Below are positions 42,042-51,053 of a stretch of 64,000 bases of DNA, piece after piece. The DNA is taken from assembly GCA_030374765.1 (NCBI GenBank), contig JARGXX010000025.1, forward strand, positions 434,001 to 498,000. Reading direction: 5' to 3'. Numbering within the stretch: the stretch's first letter is position 1; every line of letters begins with the position of its first letter. Source of the stretch: Agarophyton chilense. Its lineage: Eukaryota; Rhodophyta; Florideophyceae; Gracilariales; Gracilariaceae. The position numbers were made by a program, and so were the translations under genes. A model generated the notes under the pieces. It was not told the DNA's origin, ran no database searches, and worked only from the letters and a program-made list of their open reading frames with translations.

Positions 42042-42263
42042 TTGACCGGAAGCTCGAAGGCGCCGCAGCAGGTGAATCGAAGCCACTGCTGGCGTAAGGA
42101 CCCTCGGAGGGTACGTCTTTGTTGTTGGAGTTGTGCGGCGCGTAGGGGTTCATCGCTGAGCAAGTTGGAACAGATGGTACTTTTGTGAAGACTAGGAAAT
42201 TGCGAAACGCCGATGCATGTTCCGGTATATAAAGAAATCTTGCGTCGCTGGTGCTTCGCGCTT

Positions 42264-42276
42264 AATGAGGGGGATG
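42264..42276 (+). other. Polypurine tract of element A
   Basis: AATGAGGGGGATG directly precedes the TGTAG start of the 3' LTR. Its strand confirms that element A reads on the plus strand, and hence that the 31.6-33.2 kb frame is antisense. Confidence 0.75.
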
Positions 42277-43510
42277 TGTAGTATTCTGCACTGTCGGAAT
42301 GCCGATGGAAATTTTTTTTTTGGCTAAGTAAAATGATACTCATCAGTGAATGCAACGTCTAGGATGAAGTTACGAAGCGGCACCCCGCGGATGGTCCGTG
42401 AGGTGGTATGTTACACGTAAGACCTCGGTCTGCCACGGCGCATCCGATTTGACCCTTTGAAGGGAAATACCGGATTGGCAACGGCGCATATACTGTAGTG
42501 AGTAGCCGGGTGGCAACCATTATCCCGTACTGTAGAGGGGTTGATCGGCTAATCAAGTTTATATCTAGATAGTATTACGTGCGGCGCTCACCCCCGTGCC
42601 CTGTACTTCAGGCACAGAAGGGAGCGCCGTCTCCAAAGTAAAGGAGACAACTAACGGGTTTGTCGTATAGTGGCAGAAGGTTTGACCTTTGAGGTTGTCG
42701 ATATACTACACTGACCTTGTAGGTGATGGATGCAAGAGATCATGGGCCACGCAGCTCCGGTCGAGCTACCCTCTAGGTGTTGTCAGCCACGTGTAGTGTT
42801 GACATGTACCTTTTGGTTGAGGGATTGTTAGTGATTGTAATTGTAATTATATTTATTTTAGTACAGTAGTGGATTGGCCACCTGGCTCTGTAGCCAGGGC
42901 TGGGCAGGTCTCTGAAACTAGCTGAGAGACCGCGCCTTGCTGGCACCTCCCGAGTGATCTGGAGAGTGCAGTCCACTGCATATAGGGAACTGCACTTCCT
43001 GCACCCTATTCTGATAAAGACAGGCACCACTTCGGTCACAATTATACCTTTTGGTTCATTGTTTCTCAACTACTACATAGGTTTTACCGCGCGTCGACGC
43101 CTACCATCGTTCACCTACACGGTATAGGCTAGTGGCCCCGCCATTTGCCTCTGCGGGTTTTCACGGTGCCCAGTTACCATCGAGGTTTATTACGTCAACC
43201 TTCTAAGGTTGAGCGTCACCACGTTCCCGAGACAAGACAGTAGCAGACCCCAGAGGTGATAGGACGACAGGGTTCACAACTCACTTATTCCTTGTTCAGG
43301 ATTCCGTAACCGGAGATCCGGACAAGCCACAACAAATGGTTGTCCTTTCAATAGTACTAACCATCCTCATTGGCGAGTGGGGCCTTACAACCCCCATTCT
43401 AGCTCCCTAGTGTTGTGCTCTACGACACCTTCCCCTTAGCTGCATGCACCCATTCGGCAGTCCCGAACACTGTCGCAGGTGTCTGTTCTCTCCTCAGAGA
43501 GGATGCTACA
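42277..43510 (+). repeat. 3' LTR of element A, interrupted by a solo LTR
   Basis: TGTAG ... CTACA, about 620 bp of its own sequence split by a 609-bp solo LTR and its duplicated target. It aligns with 24978-25594 on both sides of the insertion. Confidence 0.88.
42661..43269. mobile_element. Solo LTR of a third family, inside the 3' LTR of element A
   Basis: 609 bp starting TGTCG and ending CGACA (inverted termini), flanked by the 5-bp duplication GGGTT at 42656-42660 and 43270-43274. The uninterrupted target is seen in the 5' LTR of element A (ACGGGTTCAC). No internal sequence remains, as after LTR-LTR recombination. It is unlike the A and B LTRs. Confidence 0.92.
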
Positions 43511-44060
43511 GAAAGGTACGCAGGACCAGGACTGGAAGCCGATTGCGGCAAAAGTACAGTTCGGGAGATGGAAGCGGAACCTCTAGGCGTTGCGGAAGCC
43601 TGCTGAACCGGAGGGTTGTCGAGATCGTTATAGGAAGTAGGTGGATTGACCACGTAAACCGGGAGGTTGCTCATCGCGAGATGTAAGATACAAGAAAAGC
43701 TTGAAGGATGGAATCGCGAGATGATCGCAAGGTGGAGTGGGAAAACACAAGGTTGTGATACGAAAAGAAGGATCGGAATTTCCGAGAAGCGCGCTGCGAT
43801 TGCTTTTCTAGAAAATGAGTCGCGGGGGCTCCGCCCTTAACAGGGGGGGGTATGTAGCATTCTGGATGCACCTGAGTTTGACAGTTCGAAATACTACGAA
43901 GTCGCGATACGCCATTCATAAGCTATTGCTTGGGGTATACTCGATTACGAGAGGTTATGAGAAAAATTACTTCATGGAAAGATTAAGACAGAAGACATTT
44001 AATCAAGAAGTACTGTATTTTGTGTACACTGTAAGGTGCCATCACCAAATATTTTATTTG
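43511..44060 (+). mobile_element. Possible 3' tail and LTR start of another A-like element
   Basis: Right of element A, a polypurine run (AACAGGGGGGGG, about 43.84 kb) is followed by TATGTAGCATTCTGG, which recalls the TGTAGTATTCTGC start of the A-type LTR. The 300 bp before it carry a Pro/Ser-rich minus-strand frame. Similarity to A fades after about 15 bases of the supposed LTR, so the call is tentative. Confidence 0.3.
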
Positions 44061-46816
44061 GTATTATTTAGATAATTATGTAGTGGCACTCCACGTGTAT
44101 GCCTTACTGTTCAGTACTTGTTTTGTCTCTTTGTACATCAAAAGGCGCAAGGTCCAGGTAAGGACGGCGAAAGCCAACCAAAAACTAACAAAAGAACAAT
44201 AACACAATCTTGGTGATTCTTAGAAATCGTAAAGTAGTTTACAACACAAGGGCAATTATTTTATCAGTTTTTACCGTTCTCAGCTAAAGCTCTTGATCCG
44301 AGGATACCCTTTACTGTTGTGCGTTTACCGCTCTTTTCCTACAGCTTCATGTGTGTGTTTGTGTTGCTTTATCTACTGTTACTTGGTTTTTTGTGTCTTC
44401 ACAAGGGTTGTCGAGCCAATCTCGTGTGCAGTACGTACTGCCGCATCTGGAAATCCACCTTGTGAATACACATGTTTCTTCACCTTTTAGGCCCAACTGG
44501 TTGCCTTCCGCTTAATCTTTTCTTATCTAAGAACCATCGCTTGCAGAGCGAAACCCGCTCTTCGCCGTTATTTCTGTGGATACCCACTTCACGGAGACGT
44601 CTACAGTCTTCAGTGTAATAACACATAAAGCAGCAAAGGATAGGGAGGAAAAGGCTTGCAACAAGCACGAGGACGCAAAACCCACTCAACTGCGAGTCTG
44701 TTCTTTGGATGGCAGCTTTGAAAAGAGGCCAGCGCCACAGGGCGTTTTTGTGGTCGTTACTGTAAGGATTAAAGGTTTGAGTGTGGTTGCGTAGGCCACT
44801 CGCGAAGGTACGTGTACAGAATTAAAACTTTCGACAACGATCGTTCCGGGATCGAAACGGCCCAGCGCGAATAAAAGCTCCGGGTTTGGAGTCTCTATCA
44901 AAAGCGTGTGAAAATATTTTCATAAACTGTCAAGCAGCACCACTGTGGTTGCTAGTAAATCACAGCTTAAATGCGCTCCCATGTTGACCTTAGCCATTAT
45001 TCAACAATATCTCCCTAAAACTCGAGGTGCGATGTTGCGCCTCGATCCTATCATCATTAACCCCAGATCTTAAAACAACATAGGGGGCCGAAGCTATGAA
45101 AACGATGGTTCGTCTTTTACTTGCTGACCGTCGTTGTTGCAAAATTTACTTATACAACGTTTGCGTTGATCTAGTCGTGATCTGTTGTGAGATCTGACAT
45201 TTAATCAACATGTTATGCTTGTCGCGGTGACTTGAGTAATTGTTAGAGCTCGACATAGGCTTGCAAAACTGTGAAGACCCTGTTGTAGTCCTGAACTCTT
45301 GGAAAAGAGATCCGGACGTCATCGTGTCGTTTTGTTTCTAAGAACGGCAATAAAATAATTTTTACCTATGCTCTTTACAAAACATTAAAGGAAACCGAAT
45401 CATTTTATTTTTTCTTAAAAGTGTTTTAACGTTAGTTTCGATATACAAACAAAGTTTTTATTGACCTGCGACTTCTTGTTTAAAACGATTTTGTATGAGG
45501 GGGGATAATTTTTTAAAAAGAATGAACGGTCAGTACACCTGCAATCATACTTCAAAAACCATATATTACGAGCTTAAAAGCAAACATATTAAACAGTCAC
45601 ATATAAATTTGTTAATTGTTGACAATCGTTACTTGATAGTCAGTTTTAGTAATAGTTTTGCTTCTATGGTCAAATCTATATGTATATCCGTTTTTCTCTG
45701 TTTTTAAAATCGATGATAAGACCAAGTAAATGATCTTTTGTGTTTTTGGGTGTTTTTGATCAAATAAAATTCTTGAAAGAAAGAAAATATAGAATGCTTA
45801 AATCGGGCAGATCAAAGGCTTTGACTTGTAAACTTTATGCAAAGGAAAACATGATTGTGGTCTTAAACAAGGGGTTTGAAAGCAGTCTGGACAATCAGTC
45901 GCTCTGGAAATGAAATGTATCATACGTTGATGTAATGTAGGAGAGCTTGTCCATTTTTCGGCTTTTCTGAAATTCGATCAAAAAGCAAGTGTAGCTCAGT
46001 AAAAGGTCGGCCATGTTCGGATTTTGAAAGATTTACGTATTCCAAAGAGAAGTTTTCATTAAATCTGTTTTGGTCTTTCAGATAGATTAAAAATTCTGTA
46101 TTGTACTGTTCTTTTTATAAAAAAAGTTATCGCAGAGTGTGGCGAGCAATACGAGCATTAAAGTATGAAATGGGTGCACTCTAAAATCCTCTTTGGTTGC
46201 TGAGAGAAACGTGATTCCATAGCTGACCTTGGTCAAGAATTATCCCTCTGGGAACAGGATCACCTCCATTTCACTTTCGTTGCTCTTCTCAGTGCGAGCA
46301 AGCAAATCAGGAAAGGCCTACACGGCTGCGGCCATAATTGACTCAACCGGAAATTGGCGCCAAATCCGGCGCAAACCGGAACGGAAGCTTCGAAACGAAT
46401 CTCGCAGCTGGCCATAAGTGTTAACGCAACACATAAAAAAGAATGCCAAATAGGCGCTGCGCAAGTGTTTCCCGTGATCCATTTTTGTGTTGTCACAACG
46501 CTGTGTCAGTCAAAACTCAAGGCGTCAGAATTCTTCCCATCAACCGTGCCTACGGAGGTAAGGATTGCTAGCAATTGCGAACCCTTCGTACATCGTTCTC
46601 CATCGAACGAATTGTTTACCGATTTCATTCTACTGCTAGTGCTTCCTGCACCACGGCCCTTGCGATATTGCAACTCACACCTTTTTAAATCCTGCCAATT
46701 CTGTTCCGAATTCCTCGGCAAAGTCAAGAAAACCAGCCAATTCCCACGAAGCCCTTTGTTAACTTGCGTTGACAAACATCGAGGTTGACCTTCAATCTCA
46801 CTCATAGTCAGTCACA
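44061..46816. other. Gene-poor, AT-rich interval upstream of DHFR-TS
   Basis: About 2.75 kb with no recognisable protein, RNA gene or element. From about 45.0 to 46.2 kb it is markedly AT-rich with many stops in all frames. The last few hundred bases must include the DHFR-TS promoter; no clear TATA box is seen close to 46817. The longer open frames at 46.2-46.8 kb start at non-ATG codons and resemble nothing known. Confidence 0.5.
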
Positions 46817-48262
46817 ATGGTTACCCAGCATGTTTTCGAGGGACGCTTGGTGGTCGCCCTGTGCAAGGAGAACAATGGTATCGGATATGAAGGAAAACTT
46901 CCCTGGCCCCATCTCTCCAAGGATATGCTCTTCTTTAAGAATCTAACAATGGATTCAGCTGTCCTCATGGGTTCTGTCACATATTTCTCAATTCCAGAGA
47001 AGTTCAGGCCTCTGCCTGGGCGTTTAAATATTGTGCTCTCTTCAAGGACTCGAGATGAGCTCGAATGTCCTGATTCGGTTCTCATTGCTGGTTCTATGGA
47101 CGCAGCAGCGTCTTTGCTCAAGTCTCGAAATGTCAAACTTGTTTTCGTGATTGGAGGTGAAGCTACCTACAGAGAAGCGTTGCGAAACCCACAATGGTCT
47201 TCCCGGGTTTACTTGACGGAAATTCGTACGCCACATGCAGCAGACAGATTTTTTCCAGAAGATATGGAATCGGAAAATTCACAGTTCGTACCTGTATCCA
47301 TTTCGGCCGAGATTGAGGAGAAAGGGATTAGGTACCATATGAAAGAGTATGTTCGCCGTTCCCTGATCAAGCAGAATGAGCCTCCTCTAAGGACACCGGA
47401 GGTACATGAAGAAAACCAGTACTTGAATCTCGTGCGAAAGATTTTAAGTGAAGGCGTCAAAAAGACTGACAGGACGGATACCGGGACCCTTTCTGTGTTT
47501 GGAGCGCGGATGAAGTTCAATCTCCGCCAATCTTTCCCACTACTGACGACGAAGAGAGTCTTTTGGCGCGGTGTAGCTGAAGAGTTATTCTGGTTTATAA
47601 AGGGAGGCACTAACGCGAACGAGCTTTCCGAAAAAGGGATTCATATTTGGGACGGAAACGGATCAAGGGAATTCTTGGATTCACGTGGACTGATTGAGCG
47701 TGAAGTTGGAGACTTGGGTCCTGTTTACGGTTTCCAGTGGCGACACTTCGGTGCTGAATACACCCATATGCACGCGAAATATGATGAGAAAGGTATAGAT
47801 CAATTAAAGAATGTTATTGAAACCATCATGAAGAACCCCAACGATCGTCGAATTCTTCTCTCCGCATGGAACCCTGCTGCGATAGATCAGATGGCGCTTC
47901 CACCGTGTCACATGATGGCACAGTTCTACGTTGCAAATGGGGAGCTTTCATGCCAGATGTATCAACGTTCCTGCGATATGGGCCTCGGCGTACCTTTCAA
48001 CATTGCATCATATTCGTTGTTAACTTGTCTTATAGCTAAGGTAACCGGGCTCACACCTGGTGACTTTATCCATGTTTTGGGTGATGCACATGTTTACCTG
48101 AATCACGTTGAAGCTCTTCGGAAGCAGCTGGAACGAACAGCAAGACCCTTCCCAACCCTTGCAATCCGACACCGAGGAAAAATTGAAGATTTCCGTTTTG
48201 AGGATTTGACCCTTGAAAATTATACACCATACAAGTCACTGGCGATGAAAATGGCCGTGTGA
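46817..48262 (+). CDS. DHFR-TS: Bifunctional dihydrofolate reductase-thymidylate synthase
   Basis: 481 aa, ATG at 46817, intronless. Residues 8-182 are DHFR ([40 protein letters not shown]), which reduces dihydrofolate with NADPH. A short linker ([13 protein letters not shown]) leads to thymidylate synthase, about 200-481, which methylates dUMP to dTMP: RTGT-like DRTDTGT, the catalytic Cys364 in [43 protein letters not shown], and the conserved C-terminus ending KMAV. Fusion couples the step that makes dihydrofolate to the one that recycles it, and is typical of plants, algae, alveolates and other bikonts, not animals or fungi. No transit peptide is evident, so a cytosolic/nuclear enzyme is likely. 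All catalytic motifs are intact. Convergent with the small gene at 48298 (35 bp apart). Confidence 0.97.
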   Translation: MVTQHVFEGRLVVALCKENNGIGYEGKLPWPHLSKDMLFFKNLTMDSAVLMGSVTYFSIPEKFRPLPGRLNIVLSSRTRDELECPDSVLIAGSMDAAASLLKSRNVKLVFVIGGEATYREALRNPQWSSRVYLTEIRTPHAADRFFPEDMESENSQFVPVSISAEIEEKGIRYHMKEYVRRSLIKQNEPPLRTPEVHEENQYLNLVRKILSEGVKKTDRTDTGTLSVFGARMKFNLRQSFPLLTTKRVFWRGVAEELFWFIKGGTNANELSEKGIHIWDGNGSREFLDSRGLIEREVGDLGPVYGFQWRHFGAEYTHMHAKYDEKGIDQLKNVIETIMKNPNDRRILLSAWNPAAIDQMALPPCHMMAQFYVANGELSCQMYQRSCDMGLGVPFNIASYSLLTCLIAKVTGLTPGDFIHVLGDAHVYLNHVEALRKQLERTARPFPTLAIRHRGKIEDFRFEDLTLENYTPYKSLAMKMAV

Positions 48263-48297
48263 CGTTCTGATAAGATTCCGCTTGAAATCCTGAGGAT

Positions 48298-48582
48298 TCA
48301 CGTGTGACTTTTCTTCCCCTCATCTAAAGACTTTGAAAGCTCGTTAGCTTTCTCCTTCGATTCCCCGGGTAACGATACTTCTTGTTTCTCTGCTCCTGGT
48401 CTCTGCAGCTGTAGTAGCCGGCGATCGAATTCCCTTTTTGTTTCGTCCACCAGACAACGCAAAGCGTGCATTTCTGCAGAGGCAGTTTCCATGCGGTCGC
48501 GCAACCTCTCCTTCGCTGCTAAAAACTGTGCAAGTTGTCGAGAGTTCTGTTCGAAGAAAGTATCTTTCTGCTCTCCACTCAT
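48298..48582 (-). CDS. Small coiled-coil protein of unknown function
   Basis: 94 aa from ATG 48582. It is almost entirely helical and charged (FFEQNSRQLAQFLAAKERL, then LRCLVDETKREFDRRLLQLQ), with heptad-like spacing, ending in a Glu/Lys/Ser-rich tail; no Gly in the helical part. I do not recognise the family; size and layout would suit a small complex subunit such as those of BORC/BLOC or prefoldin type, but this is a guess. Tail-to-tail with DHFR-TS and head-to-head with the small frame at 48689, a compact arrangement that supports it being a real gene. Confidence 0.5.
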   Translation of the reverse strand: MSGEQKDTFFEQNSRQLAQFLAAKERLRDRMETASAEMHALRCLVDETKREFDRRLLQLQRPGAEKQEVSLPGESKEKANELSKSLDEGKKSHT

Positions 48583-48688
48583 GTTCGAGGCTCTTAAAAC
48601 GGATCAAGTTTCAAAGATAAACTTGTACCAGTAAAACCTTGAAGTTGTGCTTAGATGTGATTAAGGATCGAGTTAAGAGGGTCCGAAG

Positions 48689-48922
48689 ATGATCAGTGCA
48701 GAACAAGAAGTTATTCGACTTTTTCCTCCAGCGTTCAGAGAGCCCTCTGCCGGATTTACAAAGCCTGTTGCAGAATGCCGAGGACAAAATCTTGGCCTGA
48801 GCGGAATTAAGGAATACAGAAGAAGGGCTCGGATAGACATACTACTCGTTCGAATCACGCAAGCATACAAAACCGGTTCTCCGTTTAGAGGGGGGGGTGG
48901 GGTTGGTAGTTCTAATCGCTAA
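48689..48922 (+). CDS. Possible small gene or first exon, unknown
   Basis: 77 aa from an ATG, divergent from the coiled-coil gene with only 106 bp between starts. The first 60 residues look like protein (AEQEVIRLFPPAFREPS, YRRRARIDILLVRITQAYK) and the end becomes Gly-rich at a G run (48890-48902), suggesting that the true frame may splice out before that point. Not recognised. Confidence 0.3.
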   Translation: MISAEQEVIRLFPPAFREPSAGFTKPVAECRGQNLGLSGIKEYRRRARIDILLVRITQAYKTGSPFRGGGGVGSSNR

Positions 48923-49480
48923 CTAAAAACAAAAAAATTACTGAAGAACAAATGATGTCGAGGCTTTTTCTGAACCACAGTGAGAAGCTGTTTGAAGGTT
49001 CTGCATCCTTTAATTACCAGATCCTATTGTTCATTTGTTTATAAATTTAGGTAGAATTCCTTCTCATGCCTCATAAATTAAAACATGGACAAAGAAATTA
49101 TTACAGAACTGAGCTACTATCGTTATCCAGTGACAAGAGAAAGCGGCCTTCGGCCGCAGGTGGCGCTGCGCGCCGCGGTCGTTCTGCTCGACTATTTCGT
49201 TTCTATGAAGCTTATTATACTATGCTTGAGCTTTTAGTAGCGTTTGTAGCTCTAAGCGTAGCCTTCTGCAAAGATATAAGGCCAAACTTGCTGAAGATTC
49301 TATTATTGACGGTGTCGACGAACACTCATGGATCAAAGCAGGTTATCGGCTACTAGAAGCGCTGTGCCGTTAAGCATTAGCTGGTGCACGATATATTTAA
49401 GATATCTCGTGAACCAGCTCTGAACTGTATTGTGAGCTTTGTTAGGGACATTTTTTTTCAAAAGCAATGGGGCAGTCGTA
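48923..49480. other. Unassigned interval before the minisatellite
   Basis: About 560 bp with no supported gene. A short GC-rich patch at about 49143-49185 (GGCCTTCGGCCGCAGG, GGCGCTGCGCGCC) resembles part of the repeat unit found at 49.5-50.8 kb. Confidence 0.4.
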
Positions 49481-49489
49481 GCATATAAT

Positions 49490-50815
49490 GCCGTTCAAAC
49501 AGCCTCCGGAACTGTAACTTTCAGTGTCGACGTACAGGAACTGACTTAGCAACTTGACTGCAGCTAGCGGAAGTGCGCACCTTAGTACCGGCCGCAGCAT
49601 GCACATATTTCCGTGTGAACTGCCGCCAATACTATTACTTGCAGTGTAGAATTGAAGTGACGGACTATGCAACTTGACGGCGGCTAGCGACATACAGGCA
49701 AGTACTTTGCAACTTGATGGCCGCTCCTAAGGCGCTGCGCGCCTTAGCAGTGTAGAGCAACGCCCAGTTAAGAGATACTTTAAGATGCAACTCATAGAAT
49801 GAGGATTGAACCCTCCGAGGGTTATGACTATGATCCCCTCTAAGGTGTGCTGAGGTGGCACTATTTTCTGGTTATATTTCGCCTTTAAGGGAAAATTCGG
49901 ATGGCCCATGGTTGGATTGGCCCCGTGATACACGTGGCTTAATTTTGGCACCGATTTTCGGATATTTGTAGAACGTTGGACTTTTGGGCCCTGGCAGTGG
50001 GATCTCCACGTGTATGGCCCTGAGCAGGTGTGCACTACTGTAGAGTTTAGTTAGTGGGCCCTACTTAGGAAGACGAGATCTGACAGTCCGAAGCTCAGAG
50101 TAAATGGGAACCAATGTTGGTCTTCGATACCTTTAGAGGTTCTTCGTCGCCATGGTTTCGACCTTACAACCCGGAACGGGCTCTGGTTAGCAACGCCTGC
50201 GTAGGGACACGACTCCACTTGGAGAGTGCTCACGTTTGGGTTCCGTGCAACCACCCTCTTGGGACCGCTCAGACGACCTGCATGCACGATACCCCGTGGG
50301 GGTTCTGCCTACTTGTTGCGTGCTTTTTTTGTTTCCTTTCGAGGACAGGTTTTCGCCCCTGTATTGGGTTTCTTTTGTTGTTTCGCCCCTTTTCTGGTTC
50401 TCGGGTCCGGTGCCTGTTAGTGCCCGACCCTCGCCCCGTTTTTCCTCTTCGCCGGTTTTCCCCCATTCTTTGGGATACCCATACCCATTCCCGATCCAAC
50501 GGTTTCTACCCCTCACCTCCATCGGTACTGCCGGAATCCCCCGTGGGAGTTACACCCCACACTACGGGTGGAACGGAGGGCTCTGTCTCTGAGTCTGCCT
50601 CCCCCAGGGAGCAAGGCTTCGAACACCTTGAGAGCACTTCCCGTCGCCGGGTTTTGCTCCACAAGCAGCGGCCGCGGCACGCACATATTTCCGTTTGAAC
50701 TGCCGCCAATACTATAACTTGCAGTGTAGATTTCAAGTGACGGACTTTGCAACTTGACGGCCGCTAGCGGCGCTGCGCGCCTTAGCAGCGGCCGCGGCAC
50801 GCATAGTGGCGCCGG
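49490..50815. repeat. Minisatellite of about 125-bp units, split by a solo LTR
   Basis: Related copies of a unit that includes GCACATATTTCCGT, TGAACTGCCGCCAATACTAT, ACTTGCAGTGTAGA, GACTTTGCAACTTGACGGC and GGCGCTGCGCGCCTTAGCAG. Recognisable copies: about 49500-49590 (diverged), 49591-49690, 49690-49750 (partial) and, beyond the inserted solo LTR, 50664-50810. GGCGCTGCGCGCC is a near-palindrome. The array borders the 3' side of the minus-strand Helitron, and may be part of its end region or independent. Confidence 0.7.
49751..50663. mobile_element. Solo LTR of a fourth family in the minisatellite
   Basis: 913 bp, starting TGTAGAGCAA and ending TTGCTCCACA (inverted termini), with the 5-bp duplication AGCAG at 49746-49750 and 50664-50668. 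The uninterrupted target (CCTTAGCAGCGGCC) is seen in the next repeat unit at about 50783-50797. No internal region is left. It does not resemble the other three LTR families in the window. Confidence 0.9.
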
Positions 50816-51053
50816 ATATCTCTTTGTAGCACGAAAATGCATTGGTTTCAAACTATCTTGGTGATTTGCCTTTTTATGGCTTCGTGCGTCTCTAATCCGG
50901 AATGGGAAAAAGTTTGAAGATCAAAACAGGTTTACACGCAAACAAATAGAAAAGCATAACATTTTTTTTGGCTGAGTGTTTGAGCACTGATGCATATCTA
51001 CGTAGTGGGGTGAGGATTGCAAAACTCTATAGCTTCAGGAAGCACTGGATTGA

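Larger units (their letters stand above)
24978..43510 (+). mobile_element. Ty3/gypsy chromovirus A, LTR to LTR, with nested insertions
   Basis: The LTRs at 24978-25594 and 42277-43510 (the latter swollen by a solo LTR) both start TGTAG and end CTACA; by hand comparison of their first 300 bp they differ by roughly 9%, so the element is not young. Between them, plus strand: primer-binding site, an unassigned 172-aa frame (gag position), protease (about 26.7 kb), RT (27.5-28.3 kb), RNase H (28.6-28.9 kb), integrase (29.3-30.2 kb) and a chromodomain (about 31.2 kb). Then comes a region with a long frame on the opposite strand, a polypurine tract and the 3' LTR. The pol genes are broken, by roughly six to ten breaks. 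Element B (33169-42041) is inserted in the 3' region. The flanking pentamers (ATAAG and GAAAG) do not match, so the two LTRs may have come together by recombination. Confidence 0.82.

Noticed and set aside
46354-46788. 144-codon plus-strand frame upstream of DHFR-TS
   Set aside because: It begins at TTG, is not like any known protein and lies where the DHFR-TS promoter should be.
46817-48262. DHFR-TS as a horizontally acquired gene
   Set aside because: The fused form is the normal vertical state in plants, algae and alveolates, and its composition matches nearby genes.
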